In this document: piece by piece, positions 1 to 9,927 of the stretch
Position numbering within the stretch: position 1 is the stretch's first letter
Layout of the letters: each line of letters starts with the position of its first letter
Origin: Styela clava
Lineage: Eukaryota; Chordata; Ascidiacea; Stolidobranchia; Styelidae
DNA: 64,000 nucleotides
Direction: 5' to 3'
Assembly: GCF_964204865.1 (NCBI RefSeq)
Contig: NC_135260.1
Coordinates: 1,798,001-1,862,000 of the forward strand
Position numbers and translations under genes: made by a program
Notes under the pieces: generated by a model
The model's input: the letters and a program-made list of their open reading frames with translations, nothing else
Databases searched by the model: none
Told to the model about the DNA's origin: nothing

Positions 1-6
1 AAAATT

Positions 7-61
7 AAACTCTCGCCAAGTTACGGGCGATCACCGAAGTGCCACGCGCTTGTGAGAGTTT
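7..61 (+). other. Foldable multi-hairpin spacer element (one per unit)
   Basis: The ends are an exact 8-bp inverted repeat, AAACTCTC (7-14) and GAGAGTTT (54-61). Between them three short stems can form: CGCC with GGCG, CAC with GTG around a CGAA loop, and CAC with GTG around GCGCTT. The third stem shares a G with the closing stem, so only one of the two can take it. The result would be a compact three-armed fold of about 55 nt. The element lies 513-459 bp upstream of each 5S start (the next one is 1337-1391). I do not recognise the family: it lacks the hammerhead CTGATGA core and is too short for a nuclear tRNA. Function unknown; chance is possible. Confidence 0.4.
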
Positions 62-316
62 ATATATAACTTTTGATACTGTGTGAGTGCACGTAACCTA
101 GCTTTGAGCACATATAATAAAAAATAAGCTTATAAGAAGGGCAACTTTCATATATACTGTCGAACTATCTGGGTTATGTGCAATACAATGGGCATCCGCT
201 TATCAAAAAGCTTTGTCAATAACACGTCAGGCCTCAATAACAAACAAGCGAGTTATATCAGGGACTCGATGCTTGCGTTAAGCCATACACCAGAGATAAA
301 ATACCTATGAGGAAAA

Positions 317-343
317 ACATGCAATCAATAAATTAACGCATGT
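317..343. repeat. Inverted repeat ACATGC/GCATGT with nested direct repeat
   Basis: ACATGC (317-322) and GCATGT (338-343) are exact inverted arms. The same stretch contains two 14-bp direct copies, CATGCAATCAATAA and CATGTAATCAATAA, that differ at one base and start 21 bp apart, about two helical turns. It recurs in nearly every unit about 200 bp upstream of the 5S. It could be a paired protein-binding site or a hairpin; nothing in the sequence says which. Confidence 0.4.
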
Positions 344-398
344 AATCAATAATAACAAAATTTGACACTGGTAGAAAATGTCGGCGGTAAGCCACTGA

Positions 399-462
399 GC
401 GAAACAGCGACTGCCTGAGTTTCATTGTTTGTGACTCTACAAACGAAACAGTTGCGCTTCGC
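399..462 (+). other. 64-nt imperfect hairpin upstream of 5S
   Basis: Four successive paired blocks can form: GCGAA with TTCGC, GCGACT with AGTTGC (one G-U), GTTTC with GAAAC, and GTTTGT with ACAAAC around a GACTCT loop, interrupted by small bulges. This gives about 22 pairs and ends 57 bp before the 5S. It follows directly after GGCGGTAAGC, which resembles a splice donor, so a spliced-leader-type RNA was considered; I see no Sm site (AATTTTTGG-like), so that is not supported. In B-type spacers the outermost pair is lost (TTCGA), and in their partner spacers GCGC becomes GAGC, breaking one inner pair. Role unknown. Confidence 0.4.
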
Positions 463-472
463 TTCTCTCTCA

Positions 473-487
473 TTAGGCGTTGCCTAA
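473..487. promoter_or_regulatory. TTAGGC-GTT-GCCTAA stem-loop in 5S proximal region
   Basis: An exact 6-bp inverted repeat with a 3-base centre lies 33-47 bp upstream of the 5S and abuts the TATA-like box. It is kept in nearly all units; the C before the centre is T (TTAGGT) near 17,700, 45,538 and 49,499. As double-stranded DNA it could be a dyad binding site for a factor helping 5S transcription. This is inference from position and symmetry only. Confidence 0.4.
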
Positions 488-488
488 A

Positions 489-496
489 TATGAATA
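489..496 (+). promoter_or_regulatory. TATA-like box of 5S gene (variant TATGAATA here)
   Basis: In most units TATAAATA lies at -31 to -24 from the 5S start, the usual place for a Pol III TATA-like element recruiting TFIIIB, as known for 5S genes of several invertebrates and plants. This first copy reads TATGAATA. The unit before the 5S at 5832 reads TTTAAATA, and the one before 42917 reads TATATATAAATA. Whether the box is needed in this organism is not shown by the sequence. Confidence 0.6.
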
Positions 497-519
497 ACCG
501 AATATGTCTCGTCGATATC

Positions 520-639
520 GCCTACGACCATACCACGTTGAATACACCCGATCTCGTTCGATCTCGGAAGTTAAGCAACGTCGGGCTCGGTTAGTACTTG
601 CATGGGTGACCGGCTGGGAATACCGGGTGCCGTAGGCTT
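520..639 (+). rRNA. 5S: 5S ribosomal RNA, class A (reference copy)
   Basis: 5S rRNA is part of the large ribosomal subunit and is made by RNA polymerase III with TFIIIA, TFIIIC and TFIIIB. The 120 nt align position for position with animal 5S RNAs. The ends GCCTACG (1-7) and CGTAGGC (112-118) form helix I. The direct pair GATCTCG (31-37, 41-47) spans helix III and loop C. The internal promoter is present: box A region about 50-64 (AGTTAAGCAACG), intermediate element 67-72 (CTCGGT) and box C about 80-97 (TGCATGGGTGACC). GGTTAGTACTTG and GGGAATACCGGGTG are hallmark conserved blocks. Start and end were set by helix I and the following T-run. Class A means A55 and G70. The TATA-like box here is TATGAATA. 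Confidence 0.98.
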
Positions 640-648
640 TTCGCTTTT
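638..648 (+). terminator. Pol III terminator of 5S gene
   Basis: The 5S ends in GGC followed at once by TTTT (638-641) and, after CGC, a second TTTT (645-648). Runs of four or more T on the coding strand terminate RNA polymerase III. The pair is kept behind every 5S copy except those at 44246 and 48216, where the second run is TTTC and only the first run remains. Confidence 0.85.
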
Positions 649-662
649 ATCAAAAATAAAAG
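644..662. repeat. CTTTTA/TAAAAG inverted repeat after the 5S
   Basis: A 6-bp inverted repeat overlaps the second T-run. Pol III does not need a hairpin to stop, so this may be incidental. It recurs in most spacers. Confidence 0.3.
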
Positions 663-820
663 GAATGCTGTCTGAACAAAACATAATTTAAAATGAATAT
701 GTTATAAAATATTTCAGATTGTCGAGGACTGAATAATAAATAACTAACAGGGGCGAAACGCAACTTTACGAATAGTCACTGAGACCCGTCATCGATATTT
801 CGAATGCGTCTTAATAGATA

Positions 821-828
821 TAGGCCTA
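821..828. repeat. TAGGCCTA palindrome in AT-rich flank
   Basis: An exact 8-bp palindrome is set between ATATA and CTATATAT. Some units read TAGGCCTG instead (units with GGTATAGG just before it), and the unit near 23,343 reads TACAAATATGG after it. It is a useful haplotype marker; no function is evident. Confidence 0.35.
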
Positions 829-1052
829 CTATATATGGCAGAATAATCGGTGCTACTATGGAGTGAGTTAGGATATGGGAAATCGAGATAAGACGACTTA
901 ATTAATCATATGACGGATCACGGCCAATCGCCCGGTTATCAGTCAAGGCCAGTTATTTCATTTCGGAAGCAAGCACTTAATGGTAGCGGAAGCCGTAACT
1001 TACCTGCGGTAACATGGACTACCTTACGACGACGAAGGTTTTCTGAAAACTA

Positions 1053-1141
1053 TCCCTTAATGGAATTCGAACCCACGCAGAGTAATCAGAGGTGTGGTAA
1101 CGAGCGTATATGTGACACTTAGCACGATGCGCCACACGGTT
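1053..1141 (-). mobile_element. tRNA-like sequence, probable tRNA-derived SINE head
   Basis: Read on the - strand, a box A-like block begins TGGCGCATCGTG (plus 1134-1118 for the wider match) and a box B-like block GGTTCGAATTCC lies at 1073-1062, 10 of 11 matches to GGTTCGANNCC. A 5-bp T-stem, GTGGG with TCCAT (with G-T pairs), encloses the TTCGAAT loop. The gap between the boxes is about 50 nt, nearer to Leu/Ser-type tRNAs than to short ones. The flanks do not form a 7-bp acceptor stem, so this is not a functional tRNA gene. Degenerate heads with both boxes are typical of SINEs. A TTTT on the - strand follows at 1049-1046 in this unit but is absent from B-type units (GAAGATTATC on +). SINE body and tail limits are not clear. 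It recurs in every spacer. Confidence 0.55.
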
Positions 1142-1849
1142 GAGCACGAGTTTTACCATAGCTTGAAATCTACCTATATCTAGTATTACATAGTGAGATC
1201 TACGTCAATTCAGTACTTTAGCGCAGGTTCAAAGCCTTCATTTTGCATCCCTAGTAGATATCTCATTAAATTTAGTTAGACTGACTGACTATTAACGTTG
1301 ATACATTTTTATTGAACCGGACTTAATCGAAAAATTAAACTCTCGCCAAGTTACGGGCGATCACCGAAGTGCCACGCGCTTGTGAGAGTTTATATATAAC
1401 TTTTGATACTGTGTGAGTGCACGTAACCTAGCTTTGAGCACATATAATAAAAAATAAGCTTATAAGAAGGGCAACTTTCATATATACTGTCGAACTATCT
1501 GGGTTATGTGCAATACAATGGGCATCCGCTTATCAAAAAGCTTTGTCAATAACACGTCAGGCCTCAATAACAAACAAGCGAGTTATATCAGGGACTCGAT
1601 GCTTGCGTTAAGCCATACACCAGAGATAAAATACCTATGAGGAAAAACATGCAATCAATAAATTAACGCATGTAGTCAATAATAACAAAATTTGACACTG
1701 ATAGAAAATGTCGGCGGTAAGCCACTGAGCGAAACAGCGACTGCCTGAGTTCCATTGTTTGTGACTCTACAAACGAAACAGTTGCGCTTCGATTCTCTCT
1801 CATTAGGCGTTGCCTAAATATAAATAACCGAATATGTCTCGTCGATATC

Positions 1850-1969
1850 GCCTACGACCATACCACGTTGAATACACCCGATCTCGTTCGATCTCGGAAG
1901 TTAGGCAACGTCGGGCTCCGTTAGTACTTGCATGGGTGACCGGCTGGGAATACCGGGTGCCGTAGGCTT
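1850..1969 (+). rRNA. 5S: 5S ribosomal RNA, class B
   Basis: Full 120 nt with helix I ends and T-run intact. It carries A55G (TTAGGC) in box A and G70C (CTCCGT) in the intermediate element. The 3' spacer reads GTCTTAAC rather than GTCTGAAC, as in the other class B units. Whether it is transcribed is uncertain because both changes lie in the internal promoter. Confidence 0.93.
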
Positions 1970-3178
1970 TTCGCTTTTATCAAAAATAAAAGGAATGCTG
2001 TCTTAACAAAACATAATTTAAAATGAATATGTTATAAAATATTTCAGATTGTCGAGGACTGAATAATAACTAACAGGGGCGAAACGCAACTTTACGAATA
2101 GTCACTGAGACCCGTCATCGATATTTCGAATGCGTCTTAATATATATAGGCCTACTATATATGGCAGAATAATCGGTGCTACTATGGAGTGAGTTAGGAT
2201 ATGAGAAATCGAGATAAAACGACTTAATTAATCATATGACGGATCACGCCAATCGCCCGGTTATCAGTCAAGGCCAGTTATTTCATTTCGGAAGCAAGCA
2301 CTTAATGGTAGCGGAAGCCGTAACTTACCTGCGGTAACATGGACTACCTTACGACGACGAAGGGTTCTGAAGATTATCCCTTAATGGAATTCGAACCCAC
2401 GCAGAGTAATCAGAGGTGTGGTAACGAGCGTATATCTGACACTTAGCACGATGCGCCACACGGCTGAGCACGAGTTTTACCATAGCTTGAAATCTACCTA
2501 TATCTAGTATTACATAGTGAGATCTACGTCAATTCAGTACTTTAGCGCAGGTTCAAAGCCTTCATTTTGCATCCCTAGTAGATATCTCATTAAATTTAGT
2601 TAAACTGACTGACTATTAACGTTGATACATTTTTATTGAACCGGACTTAATCGAAAAATTAAACTCTCGCCAAGTTACGGGCGATCACCGAAGTGCCACG
2701 CGCTTGTGAGAGTTTATATATAACTTTTGATACTGTGTGAGTGCACGTAACCTAGCTTTGAGCACATATAATAAAAAACAGGCTTATAAGAAGGGCAACT
2801 TTCATATATAGCCTACTGTCGAACTATCTGGGTTATGTGCAATACAATGGGCATCCGCTTATCAAAAAGCTTTGTCAATAATACATCAGGCCTCAATAAC
2901 AAACAAGCGAGTTATATCAGCGACTCGATGCTTGCGTTAAGCCATACACCAGTGATAAAATACCTATGAGGAAAAACATGCAATCAATAAATTAACGCAT
3001 GTAATCAATAATAACAAAATTTGACACTGGTAGAAAATGTCGGCGGTAAGCCACTGAGCGAAACAGCGACTGCCTGAGTTTCATTGTTTGTGACTCTACA
3101 AACGAAACAGTTGAGCTTCGCTTCTCTCTCATTAGGCGTTGCCTAAATATAAATAACCGAATATGTCTCGTCGATATC

Positions 3179-3298
3179 GCCTACGACCATACCACGTTGA
3201 ATACACCCGATCTCGTTCGATCTCGGAAGTTAAGCAACGTCGGGCTCGGTTAGTACTTGCATGGGTGACCGGCTGGGAATACCGGGTGCCGTAGGCTT
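3179..3298 (+). rRNA. 5S: 5S ribosomal RNA, class A
   Basis: Full length, class A, no private change. It forms the A half of the first B/A dimer; the spacer before it carries a short insertion (TAGCCTACTG) and GAGCTTCG in the upstream hairpin. Confidence 0.97.
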
Positions 3299-4502
3299 TT
3301 CGCTTTTATCAAAAATAAAAGGAATGCTGTCTGAACAAAACATAATTTAAAATGAATATGTTATAAAATATTTCAGATTGTCGAGGACTGAATAATAACT
3401 AACAGGGGCGAAACGCAACTTTACGAATAGTCACTGAGACCCGTCATTGATATTTCGAATGCGTCTTAATAGATATAGGCCTACTATATATGGCAGAATA
3501 ATCGGTGCTACTATGGAGTGAGTTAGGATATGGGAAATCGAGATAAGACGACTTAATTAATCATATGACGGATCACGCCAATCGCCCGGTTATCAGTCAA
3601 GGCCAGTTATTTCATTTCGGAAGCAAGCACTTAATGGTAGCGGAAGCCGTAACTTACCTGCGGTAACATGGACTACCTTACGACGACGAAGGGTTCTGAA
3701 AACTATCCCTTAATGGAATTCGAACCGACGCAGAGTAATCAGAGGTGTGGTAACGAGCGTATATCTGACACTTAGCACGATGCGCCACACGGTTGAGCAC
3801 GAGTTTTACCATAGCTTGAAATCTACCTATATCTAGTATTACATAGTGAGATCTACGTCAATTCAGTACTTTAGCGCAGGTTCAAAGCCTTCATTTTGCA
3901 TCCCTAGTAGATATCTCATTAAATTTAGTTAGACTGACTGACTATTAACGTTGATACATTTTTATTGAACCGGACTTAATCGAAAAATTAAACTCTCGCC
4001 AAGTTACGGGCGATCACCGAAGTGCCACGCGCTTGTGAGAGTTTATATATAACTTTTGATACTGTGTGAGTGCACGTAACCTAGCTTTGAGCACATATAA
4101 TAAAAAATAAGCTTATAAGAAGGGCAACTTTCATATATACTGTCGAACTATCTGGGTTATGTGCAATACAATGGGCATCCGCTTATCAAAAAGCTTTGTC
4201 AATAACACGTCAGGCCTCAATAACAAACAAGCGAGTTATATCAGGGACTCGATGCTTGCGTTAAGCCATACACCAGAGATAAAATACCTATGAGGAAAAA
4301 CATGCAATCAATAAATTAACGCATGTAATCAATAATAACAAAATTTGACACTGGTAGAAAATGTCGGCGGTAAGCCACTGAGCGAAACAGCGACTGCCTG
4401 AGTTTCATTGTTTGTGACTCTACAAACGAAACAGTTGCGCTTCGATTCTCTCTCATTAGGCGTTGCCTAAATATAAATAACCGAATATGTCTCGTCGATA
4501 TC

Positions 4503-4622
4503 GCCTACGACCATACCACGTTGAATACACCCGATCTCGTTCGATCTCGGAAGTTAGGCAACGTCGGGCTCCGTTAGTACTTGCGTGGGTGACCGGCTGG
4601 GAATACCGGGTGCCGTAGGCTT
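4503..4622 (+). rRNA. 5S: 5S ribosomal RNA, class B with A83G
   Basis: A55G and G70C plus A83G (TTGCGTGGG), which falls in the box C region. Full length with a normal terminator. Confidence 0.92.
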
Positions 4623-5831
4623 TTCGCTTTTATCAAAAATAAAAGGAATGCTGTCTTAACAAAACATAATTTAAAATGAATATGTTATAAAATATTTCAG
4701 ATTGTCGAGGACTGAATAATAACTAACAGGGGCGAAACGCAACTTTACGAATAGTCACTGAGACCCGTCATCGATATTTCGAATGCGTCTTAATATATAT
4801 AGGCCTACTATATATGGCAGAATAATCGGTGCTACTATGGAGTGAGTTAGGATATGAGAAATCGAGATAAAACGACTTAATTAATCATATGACGGATCAC
4901 GCCAATCGCCCGGTTATCAGTCAAGGCCAGTTATTTCATTTCGGAAGCAAGCACTTAATGGTAGCGGAAGCCGTAACTTACCTGCGGTAACATGGACTAC
5001 CTTACGACGACGAAGGGTTCTGAAGATTATCCCTTAATGGAATTCGAACCCACGCAGAGTAATCAGAGGTGTGGTAACGAGCGTATATCTGACACTTAGC
5101 ACGATGCGCCACACGGTTGAGCACGAGTTTTACCATAGCTTGAAATCTACCTATATCTAGTATTACATAGTGAGATCTACGTCAATTCAGTACTTTAGCG
5201 CAGGTTCAAAGCCTTCATTTTGCATCCCTAGTAGATATCTCATTAAATTTAGTTAAACTGACTGACTATTAACGTTGATACATTTTTATTGAACCGGACT
5301 TAATCGAAAAATTAAACTCTCGCCAAGTTACGGGCGATCACCGAAGTGCCACGCGCTTGTGAGAGTTTATATATAACTTTTGATACTGTGTGAGTGCACG
5401 TAACCTAGCTTTGAGCACATATAATAAAAAACAGGCTTATAAGAAGGGCAACTTTCATATATAGCCTACTGTCGAACTATCTGGGTTATGTGCAATACAA
5501 TGGGCATCCGCTTATCAAAAAGCTTTGTCAATAACACATCAGGCCTCAATAACAAACAAGCGAGTTATATCAGCGACTCGATGCTTGCGTTAAGCCATAC
5601 ACCAGTGATAAAATACCTATGAGGAAAAACATGCAATCAATAAATTAACGCATGTAATCAATAATAACAAAATTTGACACTGGTAGAAAATGTCGGCGGT
5701 AAGCCACTGAGCGAAACAGCGACTGCCTGAGTTTCATTGTTTGTGACTCTACAAACGAAACAGTTGAGCTTCGCTTCTCTCTCATTAGGCGTTGCCTAAA
5801 TTTAAATAACCGAATATGTCTCGTCGATATC

Positions 5832-5951
5832 GCCTACGACCATACCACGTTGAATACACCCGATCTCGTTCGATCTCGGAAGTTAAGCAACGTCGGGCTC
5901 GGTTAGTACTTGCATGGGTGACCGGCTGGGAATACCGGGTGCCGTAGGCTT
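5832..5951 (+). rRNA. 5S: 5S ribosomal RNA, class A
   Basis: Full length, class A. The upstream TATA-like box is altered to TTTAAATA, the only such copy in the window. Confidence 0.97.
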
Positions 5952-7155
5952 TTCGCTTTTATCAAAAATAAAAGGAATGCTGTCTGAACAAAACATAATT
6001 TAAAATGAATATGTTATAAAATATTTCAGATTGTCGAGGACTGAATAATAACTAACAGGGGCGAAACGCAACTTTACGAATAGTCACTGAGACCCGTCAT
6101 TGATATTTCAAATGCGTCTTAATAGATATAGGCCTACTATATATGGCAGAATAATCGGTGCTACTATGGAGTGAGTTAGGATATGGGAAATCGAGATAAG
6201 ACGACTTAATTAATCATATGACGGATCACGCCAATCGCCCGGTTATCAGTCAAGGCCAGTTATTTCATTTCGGAAGCAAGCACTTAATGGTAGCGGAAGC
6301 CGTAACTTACCTGCGGTAACATGGACTACCTTACGACGACGAAGGGTTCTGAAAACTATCCCTTAATGGAATTCGAACCGACGCAGAGTAATCAGAGGTG
6401 TGGTAACGAGCGTATATCTGACACTTAGCACGATGCGCCACACGGTTGAGCACGAGTTTTACCATAGCTTGAAATCTACCTATATCTAGTATTACATAGT
6501 GAGATCTACGTCAATTCAGTACTTTAGCGCAGGTTCAAAGCCTTCATTTTGCATCCCTAGTAGATATCTCATTAAATTTAGTTAGACTGACTGACTATTA
6601 ACGTTGATACATTTTTATTGAACCGGACTTAATCGAAAAATTAAACTCTCGCCAAGTTACGGGCGATCACCGAAGTGCCACGCGCTTGTGAGAGTTTATA
6701 TATAACTTTTGATACTGTGTGAGTGCACGTAACCTAGCTTTGAGCACATATAATAAAAAATAAGCTTATAAGAAGGGCAACTTTCATATATACTGTCGAA
6801 CTATCTGGGTTATGTGCAATACAATGGGCATCCGCTTATCAAAAAGCTTTGTCAATAACACGTCAGGCCTCAATAACAAACAAGCGAGTTATATCAGGGA
6901 CTCGATGCTTGCGTTAAGCCATACACCAGAGATAAAATACCTATGAGGAAAAACATGCAATCAATAAATTAACGCATGTAATCAATAATAACAAAATTTG
7001 ACACTGGTAGAAAATGTCGGCGGTAAGCCACTGAGCGAAACAGCGACTGCCTGAGTTTCATTGTTTGTGACTCTACAAACGAAACAGTTGCGCTTCGATT
7101 CTTTCTCATTAGGCGTTGCCTAAATATAAATAACCGAATATGTCTCGTCGATATC

Positions 7156-7275
7156 GCCTACGACCATACCACGTTGAATACACCCGATCTCGTTCGATCT
7201 CGGAAGTTAGGCAACGTCGGGCTCCGTTAGTACTTGCATGGGTGACCGGCTGGGAATACCGGGTGCCGTAGGCTT
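7156..7275 (+). rRNA. 5S: 5S ribosomal RNA, class B
   Basis: A55G and G70C, no further change. Upstream CTTTCTC replaces the usual CTCTCTC. Confidence 0.93.
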
Positions 7276-8483
7276 TTCGCTTTTATCAAAAATAAAAGGA
7301 ATGCTGTCTTAACAAAACATAATTTAAAATGAATATGTTATAAAATATTTCAGATTGTCGAGGACTGAATAATAACTAACAGGGGCGAAACGCAACTTTA
7401 CGAATAGTCACTGAGACCCGTCATCGATATTTCGAATGCGTCTTAATATATATAGGCCTACTATATATGGCAGAATAATCGGTGCTACTATGGAGTGAGT
7501 TAGGATATGAGAAATCGAGATAAAACGACTTAATTAATCATATGACGGATCACGCCAATCGCCCGGTTATCAGTCAAGGCCAGTTATTTCATTTCGGAAG
7601 CAAGCACTTAATGGTAGCGGAAGCCGTAACTTACCTGCGGTAACATGGACTACCTTACGACGACGAAGGGTTCTGAAGATTATCCCTTAATGGAATTCGA
7701 ACCCACGCAGAGTAATCAGAGGTGTGGTAACGAGCGTATATCTGACACTTAGCACGATGCGCCACACGGTTGAGCACGAGTTTTACCATAGCTTGAAATC
7801 TACCTATATCTAGTATTACATAGTGAGATCTACGTCAATTCAGTACTTTAGCGCAGGTTCAAAGCCTTCATTTTGCATCCCTAGTAGATATCTCATTAAA
7901 TTTAGTTAAACTGACTGACTATTAACGTTGATACATTTTTATTGAACCGGACTTAATCGAAAAATTAAACTCTCGCCAAGTTACGGGCGATCACCGAAGT
8001 GCCACGCGCTTGTGAGAGTTTATATATAACTTTTGATACTGTGTGAGTGCACGTAACCTAGCTTTGAGCACATATAATAAAAAACAGGCTTATAAGAAGG
8101 GCAACTTTCATATATACCTACTGTCGAACTATCTGGGTTATGTGCAATACAATGGGCATCCGCTTATCAAAAAGCTTTGTCAATAACACATCAGGCCTCA
8201 ATAACAAACAAGCGAGTTATATCAGCGACTCGATGCTTGCGTTAAGCCATACACCAGTGATAAAATACCTATGAGGAAAAACATGCAATCAATAAATTAA
8301 CGCATGTAATCAATAATAACAAAATTTGACACTGGTAGAAAATGTCGGCGGTAAGCCACTGAGCGAAACAGCGACTGCCTGAGTTTCATTGTTTGTGACT
8401 CTACAAACGAAACAGTTGAGCTTCGCTTCTCTCTCATTAGGCGTTGCCTAAATATAAATAACCGAATATGTCTCGTCGATATC

Positions 8484-8603
8484 GCCTACGACCATACCAC
8501 GTTGAATACACCCGATCTCGTTCGATCTCGGAAGTTAAGCAACGTCGGGCTCGGTTAGTACTTGCATGGGTGACCGGCTGGGAATACCGGGTGCCGTAGG
8601 CTT
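8484..8603 (+). rRNA. 5S: 5S ribosomal RNA, class A
   Basis: Full length, class A; A half of the third B/A dimer. The spacer insertion upstream is one base shorter than in the sister units (TACCTACTG). Confidence 0.97.
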
Positions 8604-9807
8604 TTCGCTTTTATCAAAAATAAAAGGAATGCTGTCTGAACAAAACATAATTTAAAATGAATATGTTATAAAATATTTCAGATTGTCGAGGACTGAATAA
8701 TAACTAACAGGGGCGAAACGCAACTTTACGAATAGTCACTGAGACCCGTCATTGATATTTCGAATGCGTCTTAATAGATATAGGCCTACTATATATGGCA
8801 GAATAATCGGTGCTACTATGGAGTGAGTTAGGATATGGGAAATCGAGATAAGACGACTTAATTAATCATATGACGGATCACGCCAATCGCCCGGTTATCA
8901 GTCAAGGCCAGTTATTTCATTTCGGAAGCAAGCACTTAATGGTAGCGGAAGCCGTAACTTACCTGCGGTAACATGGACTACCTTACGACGACGAAGGGTT
9001 CTGAAAACTATCCCTTAATGGAATTCGAACCGACGCAGAGTAATCAGAGGTGTGGTAACGAGCGTATATCTGACACTTAGCACGATGCGCCACACGGTTG
9101 AGCACGAGTTTTACCATAGCTTGAAATCTACCTATATCTAGTATTACATAGTGAGATCTACGTCAATTCAGTACTTTAGCGCAGGTTCAAAGCCTTCATT
9201 TTGCATCCCTAGTAGATATCTCATTAAATTTAGTTAGACTGACTGACTATTAACGTTGATACATTTTTATTGAACCGGACTTAATCGAAAAATTAAACTC
9301 TCGCCAAGTTACGGGCGATCACCGAAGTGCCACGCGCTTGTGAGAGTTTATATATAACTTTTGATACTGTGTGAGTGCACGTAACCTAGCTTTGAGCACA
9401 TATAATAAAAAATAAGCTTATAAGAAGGGCAACTTTCATATATACTGTCGAACTATCTGGGTTATGTGCAATACAATGGGCATCCGCTTATCAAAAAGCT
9501 TTGTCAATAACACGTCAGGCCTCAATAACAAACAAGCGAGTTATATCAGGGACTCGATGCTTGCGTTAAGCCATACACCAGAGATAAAATACCTATGAGG
9601 AAAAACATGCAATCAATAAATTAACGCATGTAATCAATAATAACAAAATTTGACACTGGTAGAAAATGTCGGCGGTAAGCCACTGAGCGAAACAGCGACT
9701 GCCTGAGTTTCATTGTTTGTGACTCTACAAACGAAACAGTTGCGCTTCGATTCTCTCTCATTAGGCGTTGCCTAAATATAAATAACCGAATATGTCTCGT
9801 CGATATC

Positions 9808-9927
9808 GCCTACGACCATACCACGTTGAATACACCCGATCTCGTTCGATCTCGGAAGTTAGGCAACGTCGGGCTCCGTTAGTACATGCATGGGTGACCG
9901 GCTGGGAATACCGGGTGCCGTAGGCTT
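9808..9927 (+). rRNA. 5S: 5S ribosomal RNA, class B with T79A
   Basis: A55G and G70C plus T79A (AGTACATGCA) at the edge of box C. Its 3' spacer changes from B-type to A-type markers between about 10,110 and 10,160, so this unit is a recombinant. Confidence 0.92.

Larger units (their letters stand above)
640..1849. other. Model intergenic spacer (first complete one)
   Basis: This 1,210-bp spacer stands for all others. In order it holds: the terminator T-runs; an AT-rich stretch with no recognisable gene; the TAGGCCTA palindrome; the body and head of a tRNA-like sequence read on the - strand (head 1053-1141); a further stretch including a short GACTGACTGACT run; the foldable element at 1337-1391; a stretch in which weak open frames occur; the ACATGC/GCATGT inverted repeat; the 64-nt hairpin; the small stem-loop; and the TATA-like box before the next 5S. 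I see no intact tRNA, snRNA, histone or protein gene in it. Other spacers follow the same order at nearly the same offsets. Confidence 0.85.
1331..9290. repeat. Higher-order repeat: three B/A dimers of ~2,653 bp
   Basis: Class B and class A 5S units alternate. The spacer before each B has AAAATAAGCTT and TTCGATTC; the spacer after it has TTAACAAAAC, GATAAAACG and GAAGATTATC. The spacer before each A has the TAGCCTACTG-type insertion (one base shorter in the third) and AGTGATAAAA. The pair is repeated three times. Edges are approximate. Confidence 0.85.

Noticed and set aside
7-61. Hammerhead ribozyme
   Set aside because: The CTGATGA and GAAA core motifs are absent.
7-61. Transposon terminal inverted repeats (MITE)
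   Set aside because: The arms are only 8 bp, only 55 bp apart end to end, and no target-site duplication is clear.
1000-1030. U1 snRNA 5' end, because of ACTTACCTG on the plus strand
   Set aside because: Only nine bases match; the sequence after it does not follow U1 and there is no Sm site. It is simply the complement of a splice donor consensus.
910-1122. Recurring 70-codon ATG open frame downstream of the 5S
   Set aside because: It is open only in units with CACGGCC and GGTTTTC or GGTTATC; other units have a one-base loss (CACGCC) or GGGTTC and lose the frame. It lies over the tRNA-like region in antisense. There is no sign of coding constraint.
1053-1141. Functional tRNA gene on the - strand
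   Set aside because: Box B and the T-stem are good, but the flanks AACCGTG and TAAGGGA do not pair as an acceptor stem, the D-stem is poor and no clear anticodon arm forms.
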